A stretch of DNA of 64,000 nucleotides from Solirubrobacter sp963792915 (lineage in GTDB: Bacteria; Actinomycetota; Thermoleophilia; Solirubrobacterales; Solirubrobacteraceae), in the NCBI GenBank assembly GCA_963792915.1, contig CAWBYD010000009.1:45400-109399 (forward strand), read 5' to 3'. Below are positions 32,114 to 40,105 of the stretch, one piece after another (position 1 is the stretch's first letter; every line of letters begins with the position of its first letter). The translations under genes and the position numbers were made by a program. The notes beneath the pieces were generated by a model that worked only from the letters and a program-made list of their open reading frames with translations, was not told the origin of the DNA and ran no database searches.

Positions 32114-32643
32114 TGTCCGTCCCTGCTGCTGGTCGCCAGGCCGCCCTTGCCGATCGGCTCGGTGGCCTGGCAAGCCTTCTGCGCCGCCTGGAACTTCGCG
32201 CTGTTGGGGTCGATGCCCTTGCCCAGCTGCATCCGGACCGTGCCGTTGCCGAACTGCGGGTCGGGCATGTCGATCCCGTGCTCGCGCATGCACTGCGTGT
32301 GGGCGAGCGCCTTCTTGCGGACCTCCTTGTCGGTGCCGGGGTTGCGAGCGCCCGACGGCGACTTGACCTGCTTCTGGTATTTCTCGCAGGCCTGCTGCGC
32401 CGCGTCCATCGTCTTGCGGTCGATCTTGCCGTCCTTCGAGCCCATCTGCATCTGGACGCCGCCATCGGAGGTGAACGTCGGGTCGGGCATGTCGACGCCG
32501 TGCTCGCGCATGCAGGAGGCGTACTGCAGCAGCGCCTTCTTGTTGGCGGCCTCTCTGGACTGCTGGGTCGATGCGTTGTTGTCGTCGCTCCCGCAGGCCG
32601 CGACGGTCAGCGCGAGCGCCGCAAGGATGATGCGTGTGGTCAT
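32110..32643 (-). CDS. Lipoprotein with internal duplication (CMREHGxDMPDP repeats)
   Basis: A 177-residue exported lipoprotein (lipobox VAAC). The mature part contains two copies of a ~60-residue unit: YASCMREHGVDMPDPTF...AAQQACEKY and HTQCMREHGIDMPDPQF...AAQKACQAT. Each has two conserved cysteines that may form a disulfide. Such proteins recur beside actinobacterial adaptor/ABC exporter operons; their function is unknown, perhaps sensing or substrate delivery. It lies between the TCS and the pump genes and is coupled to the adaptor. Confidence 0.85.
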   Translation of the reverse strand: MTTRIILAALALTVAACGSDDNNASTQQSREAANKKALLQYASCMREHGVDMPDPTFTSDGGVQMQMGSKDGKIDRKTMDAAQQACEKYQKQVKSPSGARNPGTDKEVRKKALAHTQCMREHGIDMPDPQFGNGTVRMQLGKGIDPNSAKFQAAQKACQATEPIGKGGLATSSRDGQ

Positions 32644-32688
32644 ACCACGAATAGAGCCTGGGCCCGCTGAGCGCCCCGTTTCCCGAAC

Positions 32689-33963
32689 CTAGGAAGTTGC
32701 TGAGAGACGCAGGCGCAGGAGCGCGCCGCCGCCGTCGGCGGCCTCGGCGCTGACCGTGCCGCCGTGGCTCTCGGCGACCTGGCGGACGATCGCCAGCCCC
32801 AGGCCGGAGCCCGGCCGCCCGCGTGCGGCGGCGGCGCGGAAGAAGCGGTCGAAGACCCGCGGGCGATCCTCGCCGGCGATCCCGGGACCATGGTCGCGCA
32901 CGGTCAGCTCACCGCCGCGCAGCCGCACCTCGACGGTCCCGCCGGGCGGGCTCCACTTCGCCGCGTTGTCGAGCAGGTTCGCGACGGCGCGATCCAGCCG
33001 CGCGGGGACGCCGAGGACCAGCGCCGGCTCGAGCTCGGCCGCGAACGTCACCGCGGGGGCGTGCCGGCGCGCTCGCTCGACGGCGGCGCTGACCAGGCCC
33101 TCGAGGTCCACGTCCTCCACAGGCGGCGCCTCGGGCTCGTCCTCGCGCGCGAGCTCGACGAGGTCGCCGACCAGCTCCGTCATCTCCCGCAGCTGCGTGA
33201 GCACGTCGCGGCGCAGCCGCTTGCCGTCCTCGGGGTCCGGCGGGCCGCCGCGGTCGAGCACCTCGAGGTTGGTGCGCAGCGACGTCAGCGGCGTGCGCAG
33301 CTCGTGGCTCGCGTCGGCCACGAGCCGCCGCTGCGCTCGCTGCGAGCGCTCGAGCGCCTCGAGCATCGTGTTGAACGCGCGCGCCAGCCGCGAGACCTCG
33401 TCGTCGCCGTGCGCCTCGATCCGCTGCGAGAGGTCGCGCGTCCCCGCGACGTGCTCGGCTGTGGCGGTGAGCTCGGCGACGGGCCGCACGGCGGTGCGCA
33501 TCGCCAGCCGCGAGAGCGCCAGCGCAAGCCCGATCCCCAGCAGGGCGAGCAGCCCGAGCGCGATCCGCAGCTGCGCCAGCGCGTGGTCGACCTCGGCCAG
33601 CGGCCGAGCGACGAAGATCGAGAGCCCGGCTTCCTTGGGCGCGACGTAGACGCGGACCTTCTTGCCGTCGATCGTCTGCGTGTGGAGCCCCGGCGAGAGG
33701 TTCTCGGTGCCGATCTCGGGCAGCGGCCTGCCGCTCGCGACCACGCGCGTGTAGAGCTGGTCCGTGGTGACCGAGGCCTGGCCGCCGCCGCCGAGCTTGG
33801 GCGGCGGGGTCACCCCGACGCGCTTGGCCTGGGTGATCAGGCTCGAGTCGACCCCCTGGCGCAGCGTGTCTTGAACGATCAGGTACGCGAGCACCGAGCC
33901 GAGTACGACGACGACCGCCACCGCGGCGGCACATGACAGCGCGACGCGGCGCCGGAAGCTCAC
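32689..33963 (-). CDS. Sensor histidine kinase (TCS 3)
   Basis: A 424-residue kinase with two helices (~7-30 and ~143-163) flanking a ~110-residue external sensor, then HAMP, HisKA (DASHELRTPLTSLRTNLEVLDRGG) and HATPase_c (NLLDNAAKWSPPGG, VRDHGPGI, GSGLGLAIVRQVAESHGG). The pattern matches the MprB/CutS-like class. GTG 33963 overlaps the regulator stop. It probably senses envelope stress or an exported compound handled by the downstream pump. Confidence 0.94.
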   Translation of the reverse strand: MSFRRRVALSCAAAVAVVVVLGSVLAYLIVQDTLRQGVDSSLITQAKRVGVTPPPKLGGGGQASVTTDQLYTRVVASGRPLPEIGTENLSPGLHTQTIDGKKVRVYVAPKEAGLSIFVARPLAEVDHALAQLRIALGLLALLGIGLALALSRLAMRTAVRPVAELTATAEHVAGTRDLSQRIEAHGDDEVSRLARAFNTMLEALERSQRAQRRLVADASHELRTPLTSLRTNLEVLDRGGPPDPEDGKRLRRDVLTQLREMTELVGDLVELAREDEPEAPPVEDVDLEGLVSAAVERARRHAPAVTFAAELEPALVLGVPARLDRAVANLLDNAAKWSPPGGTVEVRLRGGELTVRDHGPGIAGEDRPRVFDRFFRAAAARGRPGSGLGLAIVRQVAESHGGTVSAEAADGGGALLRLRLSATS

Positions 33964-34631
33964 TTCTCCCGCAGCACGTAGCCGACGCCGCGGACCGTGT
34001 GCAGCACCCGCGGCTCGCCCGCCGCCTCGAGCTTGCGGCGCAGGTAGCCGACGTAGACCTCGAGCGAGTTCGACGACGGCCCGAAGTCATAGCCCCAGAC
34101 GTGCTCGAAGATCTGCCCGCGTGAGAGCACCTGGCGCGGGTGGCGCAGGAACAGTTCCAGCAGCAGGAACTCCGTGCGGGTGAGCTCGATCGGCCGGCCG
34201 CCGCGGTGGACCGTGTGCTCGCCGGCGTCGAGCTCAAGGCCGGCGTGGCGGAGCCGCTCGCCGGGGCGCCCGCCGTGCCGGCGCAGCAGGGCGCGTAGGC
34301 GGGCGCCGAGCTCCTCGAGCGCGAACGGCTTGACGAGGTAGTCGTCGGCGCCGGCGTCGAGGCCCTGCACGCGGTCCGGGATGGCGTCGCGCGCCGTCAG
34401 CATCAGCACCGGCGTGTGGTCGCCGGCGGCGCGGATGCGGCGGCAGACCTCGAGCCCGTCGGGCTCGGGCATCAGGACATCGAGCACCACGGCGTCCGGG
34501 GGTGTGCTCGCGAGCGCGTCCAGCGCCTCGCGGCCGTCGGCGGCCATGTCGACGCGGTAGCCGTCCATCCGCAGCGCGCGGTCGAGCGCGTCCCGCACCG
34601 ACGGCTCGTCATCTACTACGAGGATGCGCAT
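33960..34631 (-). CDS. OmpR-family response regulator (TCS 3)
   Basis: A 223-residue regulator, first gene of the six-gene operon. The receiver domain has DDE, phospho-Asp in VVLDVLMPEPDG (~51), MLTARD and LVKPFALEEL. The winged helix has LTRTEFLLLELFLRHPRQVLSRGQIFEHVWGYDFGPSSNSLEVYV and LHTVRGVGYVLRE, the MprA/TcrX-like class. It is distinct from the TCS 1 and 2 regulators, whose effector domains are much closer to each other. Confidence 0.95.
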   Translation of the reverse strand: MRILVVDDEPSVRDALDRALRMDGYRVDMAADGREALDALASTPPDAVVLDVLMPEPDGLEVCRRIRAAGDHTPVLMLTARDAIPDRVQGLDAGADDYLVKPFALEELGARLRALLRRHGGRPGERLRHAGLELDAGEHTVHRGGRPIELTRTEFLLLELFLRHPRQVLSRGQIFEHVWGYDFGPSSNSLEVYVGYLRRKLEAAGEPRVLHTVRGVGYVLREK

Positions 34632-34674
34632 TCACGAGCAATGCTCGGCGCGCAGGCTGAGAACGGCGTAAGAG

Positions 34675-35064
34675 TTACGGCCAGGGGTCGAGCGGCAGAC
34701 GGCCCGGATAGCCGGTCTCCGCCGCGTGCCAGTGGCCGACCGCGGTCTCGTCGACCTGCCAGCAGAGGTAGACCTCGCGGCCGTCGCGCAGCGCGGGGAA
34801 GTCGATCAGGCCGGCCTCGAGGTCCCGCACCAGCAGGTCGAGCTCCTCGAGCTGCTCGAAGCCCAGCGTCGCGGCGACCGCGGCCTGCGCTCGCACGCGG
34901 CCCGGCCAGGCGCCGCCGACCACGTCGGCGAGCGTCGCGAAGCCCGAGTCGAAGCCCTCGCCCTGCAGGATGTGCTTGGCGTCCTGGAGTCGGCGTACGG
35001 TCGTCCGGACCGACGGCAGCAGGGCGTTGGCCTGCTCTGCGGTGTAGTGGTGGTGGTGCAACAT
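34675..35064 (-). CDS. DUF2203-family protein
   Basis: A 129-residue protein with the DUF2203 pattern: YTAEQANALLPSVRTTVRRLQDA near the N-terminus, a helical middle, and the conserved C-terminal block GLIDFPALRDGREVYLCWQVDETAVGHWHAAETGYPGRLPL. Function is unknown; the conserved His-x-His and acidic residues suggest a metal site (inference). ATG 35064 is chosen because homology begins there; the frame stays open to 35148 but that part looks unrelated. Confidence 0.82.
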   Translation of the reverse strand: MLHHHHYTAEQANALLPSVRTTVRRLQDAKHILQGEGFDSGFATLADVVGGAWPGRVRAQAAVAATLGFEQLEELDLLVRDLEAGLIDFPALRDGREVYLCWQVDETAVGHWHAAETGYPGRLPLDPWP

Positions 35065-35147
35065 CTGGATGGGGGTCTGATACCCAGATTCGGCATCCTC
35101 AGACCGTTCCTCGAGAAGGACTACGAAAAAGTCCAGGTGTCCGCTCA

Positions 35148-35170
35148 ATGCGCCGGAAACGCTGGCGCAT
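35148..35170. terminator. Hairpin after the AAA+/HExxH operon
   Basis: ATGCGCC (35148-35154) and GGCGCAT (35164-35170) form a perfect 7-bp stem with a 9-base loop, 7 bp past the stop of the 137-residue protein on the minus strand. Confidence 0.5.
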
Positions 35171-35177
35171 GCGGCGC

Positions 35178-35591
35178 TTATCCGAGCTCGAACTGCAGGT
35201 CGCCCGCCGCGAGCACGGTCGGCTCGCCCTCGCGCGCGGCGAGCGTGATCGTCACTTCGGGGTCGCGGGTCGCGAACTCCGCGGTGACGACGGTCAGCCC
35301 CCCGAAGGCGGCGGCGAGCGCCTCGACGGCGCGCTTGAGCTGATCGACGGTGCCCAGGGGGGCGGAGAGCTCGCCGGTCTCGAGGTCGATCGTGATCGCG
35401 CTGGCGGGCACGGCGTGGACGTGCGGGACCGGCACGGCGGGGAACCGCTCCGCCTGTCCGGTCACCTCGGTCGTGGCCGCGGTCGAGTCGATCATCACGG
35501 CGGTGTGCTCGCCGGCGTCGAGCAGCAGGATCACCCGCAGCGCCCCGGCCTGCTCGCGGAACGCCCGCGCGGTGGCGGTCGCGTCCTGCAT
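35178..35591 (-). CDS. Unknown 137-residue protein, third gene of AAA+ operon
   Basis: A predicted soluble protein with alternating strands (LRVILLLDAGEHTAVMIDS, ASAITIDLETGELSAPLG, LTVVTAEFATRDPEVTITLAAREGEPTVLAAGDLQFEL) and one helix (DQLKRAVEALAAAF). ATG 35591 overlaps the stop of the HExxH protein (TGATG), so it is coupled to it. I recognise no family. Strict coupling suggests it works with the ATPase and the HExxH protein. Confidence 0.65.
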   Translation of the reverse strand: MQDATATARAFREQAGALRVILLLDAGEHTAVMIDSTAATTEVTGQAERFPAVPVPHVHAVPASAITIDLETGELSAPLGTVDQLKRAVEALAAAFGGLTVVTAEFATRDPEVTITLAAREGEPTVLAAGDLQFELG

Positions 35592-35947
35592 CAGTGCGCC
35601 GCCGCGCCGACCTGCCGCGCCTCCTCCTCGTGGCGGTTCGCCGCGTAGCCGCCGGCGACGTAGCTCCACCACATGCGCAGCCGGTGGTCCTGGTCCTGCC
35701 AGACGTGCGTGAGCTCGTGGGCGATCAGGCCCGGCGAGTTCTCGGCAAGCGGGCGCCGGAGCAGGATCAGCGGGCCCATCTCGTAGCCGTCGAAGCGCCG
35801 GAACCACGGCAGCCGGAACAGCCACGGGACGTGCACGATGCGCACGTGCGAGATGTCGACCGGCTCGGGGTAGAAGTCGAACCGGTCGAGCGTCGCCTTG
35901 GCGCGGCGGAGCGCGGCCAGCTCCTCCGGCGTGCGCCTCAGCCCCAC
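35591..35947 (-). CDS. Small HExxH (DUF4157-like) putative metalloprotein
   Basis: A 118-residue soluble protein with LIAHELTHVWQDQDHRLRMWWSYVAGGYAANRHEEEARQ. HELTH is a zinc HExxH site, and the downstream E-E-A (EEEAR) could supply the third ligand, as in DUF4157-type domains that often accompany toxins or phage-tail-like systems. The N-terminal half includes VRIVHVPWLFRLPWFRRFDGYEMGPLILLRRPL. The GTG start at 35947 overlaps the ATPase end by 10 bp. Whether it is a protease is inferred from the motif only. Confidence 0.75.
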   Translation of the reverse strand: MGLRRTPEELAALRRAKATLDRFDFYPEPVDISHVRIVHVPWLFRLPWFRRFDGYEMGPLILLRRPLAENSPGLIAHELTHVWQDQDHRLRMWWSYVAGGYAANRHEEEARQVGAAAH

Positions 35948-38809
35948 AGCTCGCGGACGCGGCGCCGGGCCGCCTCGTCGAGTTCGCCGAGCAGCGGCTG
36001 CACGTAGATCGCGAACAGCTCGCGCGAGAGGACGTTCTCGTCCACCGGCGTGGCGGCGCGGCGGGCCGCGCCGTGCCGGGCCGCGTCGAGGAACACGCCC
36101 GCGCCGAACGGTGCCAGCTCGCGCGCCGGCAGCAGCCGCTCGGCCGCCGCCGCCGCGACCTTGTCGCCGCCGGCGGCGTCGGCGATGGCGTCCAGCAGGT
36201 GGTACTCGTCCGGCGCGCTCACCTCGATCACCGCGAAGCGCCGGAGCACGGCGGTGGAGGCCTGCGGCGTGCCGGCCCCCCACGTCGCCACGAGGCGCCA
36301 GCCCTCGGCCGGCATGGCCTCGCCGCTGCCGGGGCGATGGATGGGAATCCCGGCCAGGAACGCCGACAGCGCGCCGAACGCGTCGTCGGGCCGGGCGCGG
36401 TCGAGCTCGTCGACGATCAGCCAGCGGCCCGCGACGGCCGCCTCGACCACCAGCTCATGATCGGCGTCCGTCGCCGCGACGACCGTCGCCCCGCTGGCCT
36501 CGCCCGCCTGCGCGGCCGTGCGGGCGATCGCGAGCGCGAGCATCGTCTTGCCGGCGCCGGGGGCGCCGGTGAGGATCAGGTGCTTGCCGCTCGCGAGGGC
36601 GGCGGCGACGTTCACGTACACGCGCTCGGGCAGCTTCAGCCCGGCGTCCTCGGCGGCGGCGCGGATCATCCACGCGTTGACGGGCTTGCGCGCGGCGGGT
36701 TCTCCGCGCCGGCTCACTTCGCCCAGCGCGGGCATCGGGACGCCGAGGCCGGGCAAGGCGAACGGGACGGACGGCGCGACCGACGGCGCGTCGTCATCGC
36801 GCGCCGGCGGCGCGGGCTCGGCGGCGGCGGGCGGCGCCACCGACGCCACGCCCTCGCCGCTCGGCGCCGCCACGGGCTCATCGGGCGGCGGCGCCACCGA
36901 CGCCACGCCCTCGTCACGCGGCGCCGCCACGGGCTCGTCGGCCGCGGGCGGCGCAACGGATGCCACGCCGTCGTCGCTCGGCGGAGCGGGCTCGCCGGCC
37001 GCAGGCGGCGCGACGCCCTCGCGCTGCGGCGGCGCGACCGACACCACCGCCTCGCCCTGCGGCGGCGGCGACGGGCTCGCTCCCCGCGGGCGGCGCGACG
37101 GACGCCACGCCCTCGTCGCTCGGCGGAGCGGGCTCGCCGGCCGCAGGCGGCGCGACGCCCTCGCGCTGCGGCGGCGCGACCGACACCACCGCCTCGCCCT
37201 GCGGCGGCGGCGGCACGGGCTCGCTCCCCGCGGGCGGCGCGACGGACGCCACGCCCTCGTCGCTCGGGGGCGCGGGCTCGCCGGCCGTGGGCGGCGCGAC
37301 GTCTTCACCGCGCGGCGGCGCTGATTCGCCCACCTCGGGCGGCGCGACCGACGTCACGCCCTCGCTGGACTCCGCCACCTCGGGCGGCGCGACCGACGTC
37401 ACGCCCTCGCTGGACTCCGCCACCTCGGGCGGCGCGACCGACGCCACGCTCTCGCCGGACTCGTCCACCTCGGGCCGCTCGGCCGGCTCGCCAAGCGCGT
37501 CACCGGGGGCCGGCCCCTCGCCCTCGGGCACCGCCTCGCCGGGGTGCGCCGGCGGCCCCACCTCGCCGGTGTCCGCCGGCGTCCCCCTCTCGGGCGTCTC
37601 GCCGGCGGGCGCCGGGGCCTGGCCCTCCGGCACGACCGCTTCCTGCGGCGGCACGGACGGCGTCCGGGGCGGGGGCGCCACCGACGCCGGGACCTCACCG
37701 GGCGGCGCCGCGGACACAGCCGCCTGCGACTCGCCGGCGACGCCCGGCGACCCCACCGACGGCTGTTCTTCACGTACGGGAACCGGAGGGCGGCCGCTCG
37801 GCGCGAAGGCGCCGAACCCGCCGGCCGGCGTCGGGACCGAGCCGGGTCCGCGCACGCCCCAGTCCGGGGGCGGCGGGCCCTCCCGGCGAGTGGACGGGTC
37901 GGGCGGCGGGGCCGACGACAGCGGGTCTCCGCTCGTCAGGCCGCTGCGAGCCGCGCGCGGCACGATCGGCGGGCGCGAGGGTGGCGGCGGCTGGCTGTCG
38001 GGCGCGAGGGCGCCGAAGCCGGGGACCGTGTGGTATGCGTCGCTGTCCGGCTCGTCCGGGATCGCCGCCACCGGTGGGAGTTCCGGTTCCGGTTCCGGCT
38101 CGGGTTCCGGTTCCGGCTCGGGTTCGGGCTCCGGCTCCGGTTCGGGCCACTCAGCCGCGGCGGCGGCACGAACGGCGTCGGCGCCGCCGGGGTTGAGCTG
38201 GTCCGCGAGGTCGACGAGGGTCATGTGTCCCGGGAGGTTGAGCTCGCGCCGCATCTCCTGGCCGGTCGGTGTGAGCCGGCGGTCCTCGTCGATCAGCTCC
38301 ATGTCCTGCAGCAGGACCACGTGCCGCTCGCCCTGGATCAGCAGCGTGTTCTCGTTGTCCCAGCCCGCCCGGCCGAGGTAGGCCATCGAGCGGCCGAAGT
38401 CCAGCGTTCCGACCCGCGCGTCGGGCGGGAGCGAGGCCAGCAGGCTCAGGCCGATGGCGAGCCCGTGGAAGATCGAGTCCGTCATGTGCCGCTCGCGCAG
38501 TTGGCGGCGCAGCCACTCGGCCTGCGCGGGCGAGACGTCGTACGGCGCCGAGGCGTCACCGGCGCGGATGTAGCGGCTCCCGATCGGCGTCAGTTCGACG
38601 ACGCCCCGGTCCTCCTTGACGAGCCCGGCCGAACGCGCGTACGAGAGGAAGTGCCGCATCCGCCCCATCGCGTTGTCGAGTCCGGGCGAGAACAGCTCGG
38701 TGATCGTGAACTCGGTCATGAACTCGTCGACACGCAGCCGCCCGCGCTTGTCGATCGCGCGCAGCAGGCCGTGAGCGTCACCAAGGCGGGTCGCGGGGAT
38801 GGGGCGCAT
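35938..38809 (-). CDS. wHTH/AAA+ (McrB/MoxR-like) ATPase with long repetitive linker, frameshifted in a tandem repeat
   Basis: One gene in two frames. The N-terminal part (from ATG 38809) has a winged-helix-like domain (~1-90: LRAIDKRGRLRVDEFM, MRHFLSYARSAGLVKEDRG, ELTPIGSRYI) and a helical domain (~90-215). A Glu-Pro run and ~420 residues of Pro/Ala/Glu/Val-rich repeats (EGVASVAPP-type) follow. The C-terminal ~270 residues are AAA+: Walker A GAPGAGKT, Walker B WLIVDELDRA, sensor region LVATWGAG, arginine-finger candidate VLRRFAVIEV. The frame breaks at ~37061-37072, where a 144-bp repeat is 142 bp long. Restored, it is ~957 residues. Downstream genes are coupled. Function unknown; McrB-like ATPases remodel or restrict nucleoprotein. 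Confidence 0.75.
36957..37300 (-). repeat. 144-bp tandem repeat with a 2-bp deletion
   Basis: GCCACGCC(G/C)TCGTCGCTCGG recurs at 36962, 37104 and 37248, spacings of 142 and 144 bp. The intervening sequence is nearly identical. The short copy has GGCGGCGGCGACGGG where the other has two more bases, which moves the reading frame by one. Confidence 0.85.
37331..37455 (-). repeat. 45-bp tandem repeat in ATPase linker
   Basis: A 45-bp unit encoding EVAESSEGVTSVAPP is present in two exact copies (markers at 37351 and 37396) and a third diverged copy (EVDESGESVASVAPP) on the high-coordinate side. It is a second, independently expanded repeat in the same linker. Confidence 0.8.
38080..38147 (-). repeat. 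Glu-Pro hexanucleotide repeat
   Basis: About eleven 6-bp CCGGTT/CCGGCT/CGGGTT-type units encode an alternating Pro-Glu run just after the N-terminal domains of the AAA+ protein, a stiff extended spacer. Confidence 0.8.
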
Positions 38810-38878
38810 GGGCTTTGACGTTAGTGCGCGGCGGCGCGGCGCGCAGCCCGGCCGGGCCCGCGCCCTACTCGGCCGCTG

Positions 38879-39154
38879 CTACAGGAGTGTCGCGTCGCCG
38901 CAGGCGAAGGCGAGTGCTTCGGCCGCGGTCAGCGACTCCCAGGCGTCGCCGCCCGAGGTTCGGAGCTCGCCGGCAACGCGGCGCGTGAGCGAGTCGATGC
39001 TGAAATGCAGCTCGAGCTCGCCCGCGAGGAGGTCCTGGGCGCGCTCCCACGCGGCATCCACCTCGGCCTGCACGTGGGCCGGCGGGCCGAGAAGGGGGGT
39101 GTGGAACCGCGGGGAGCAAGGCGCCAGGTGGTCTGCTGGGGAGGTCAAAGGCAT
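38879..39154 (-). CDS. Hypothetical 91-residue protein
   Basis: Starts at ATG 39154 behind GGGGAG. The N-terminal third is irregular (PLTSPADHLAPCSPRFHTPLLGPP). The rest is helical: HVQAEVDAAWERAQDLLAGELELHF and LTRRVAGELR, then GDAWESLTAAEALAFAC. No family recognised. It is upstream of the AAA+ operon in the same direction, 69 bp away, and might belong to it. Confidence 0.5.
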   Translation of the reverse strand: MPLTSPADHLAPCSPRFHTPLLGPPAHVQAEVDAAWERAQDLLAGELELHFSIDSLTRRVAGELRTSGGDAWESLTAAEALAFACGDATLL

Positions 39155-39192
39155 TGCTCCCCGATGATCGTCGGCAGGCCGGGAGTCTCCCA

Positions 39193-39258
39193 TGGGGTCG
39201 GGACCCCAAGCCCGCAACCGAGTGTCGAGTTAATCGTCTATAGGACCGACAACTCGAC
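39193..39258. promoter_or_regulatory. Inverted repeats downstream of NlpC/P60 gene 2
   Basis: GTCGAGTT (39224-39231) and AACTCGAC (39251-39258) are exact inverted repeats 19 bp apart. A nearby palindrome, TGGGGTCGGGACCCCA (39193-39208), follows. The larger repeat may terminate the NlpC/P60 transcript or flank the promoter of the 91-residue protein; TTGTCG and TATAGA-like boxes lie inside it on the minus strand. Confidence 0.35.
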
Positions 39259-39282
39259 TCCGGCCGCGCGCCGGCGTGCCTT

Positions 39283-40065
39283 CTAGAGACCCGCGGGATG
39301 GCGGGCCACGAAGCCCGCCGTCGAGCGCCCGTCGGGCGCCCAGCGCGAGCCGGTGACACGCTGCGCGCCGGTGTCGAAGCGGATGCCGGCCACCTCGAGG
39401 AAGACGTGCGTGCCGCTGGCGTAGATCGTGACCCACTTGCCCTTGCCGGCCTCGCCCCAGGACATCAGCTGGCCGGAGGTCTCCGGCGAGGAGAGCAGGC
39501 CGGCGGACGCGAGCACGAAGGAGACCGAGCCCGAGCAGTCGTAGCCGTGGTCGAGCCACTTGCCGTGGCCGCCGCCCCAGATATACGGCGTGCGCGCGAT
39601 GCCGTTGCCCGCCTCGATCATCTGCTTGATCTCGTCCGGCGCCTCGAGCGGCGGCAGCGCGACGCCGTTTCCGAGCGCGACCGCCGTCGACACCGAGTTG
39701 TTGCCGCCGGAGCCCGGGTGGTCGCCGCGTACGGCCCCTGACGCGGGGCTCGTCGGCGCGGCGCCCGCGTCGGTCAGTCCGGGGTCGGGCGCGGTCGCCG
39801 GGTCGGCCTGCGCGGTCGCCTCGCCCGCCACGGGCTGGATCGCCTTGGCGCGCGAGCCCTGCGGGAGCGGCGGAAGATCGGCGGCAGCGGTCGCCGACGG
39901 GGAGACCATCGGCGCGGTCTTGGCCGCGACGGGAGCCGGGTCCTCGCCCGCCGCGCCCAGCGCGAACCAGCCGGCCCCGAGCGAGAGGAGGCCGGCGGCG
40001 ATCGCGGCGGCGGAGATCCGGCGCATCCACCTAGGATGGCGCGAGGAGGACGTGAACAAACCCAC
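39283..40065 (-). CDS. Secreted NlpC/P60-family wall protein, paralogue 2
   Basis: A 260-residue exported protein with an N-terminal hydrophobic signal or anchor (~20-42), a long Ala/Pro/Thr-rich linker (~43-145) and a C-terminal NlpC/P60-like domain (~150-260). Key blocks are YIWGGGHGKW, GYDCSGSVSFVL (catalytic Cys) and YASGTHVFLEVAGIRFDTG (His). It resembles the domain at 6960-7742 but lacks the peptidoglycan-binding domain and the riboswitch. GTG 40065 gives the longest form; ATG 40026 immediately after AGGTGG is an alternative that still keeps the signal sequence. Confidence 0.87.
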   Translation of the reverse strand: MGLFTSSSRHPRWMRRISAAAIAAGLLSLGAGWFALGAAGEDPAPVAAKTAPMVSPSATAAADLPPLPQGSRAKAIQPVAGEATAQADPATAPDPGLTDAGAAPTSPASGAVRGDHPGSGGNNSVSTAVALGNGVALPPLEAPDEIKQMIEAGNGIARTPYIWGGGHGKWLDHGYDCSGSVSFVLASAGLLSSPETSGQLMSWGEAGKGKWVTIYASGTHVFLEVAGIRFDTGAQRVTGSRWAPDGRSTAGFVARHPAGL

Positions 40066-40105
40066 CGGTTACAGATCGGCCATCTGCCGGCGTGGCTTGA
40101 GGGGC

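Noticed and set aside
36714..37773. Several alternative minus-strand open frames rich in Arg/Pro in the repeat region
   Set aside because: They are shadow frames of the tandem repeats; only the frames encoding EGVASVAPP-type units join recognisable domains at both ends.
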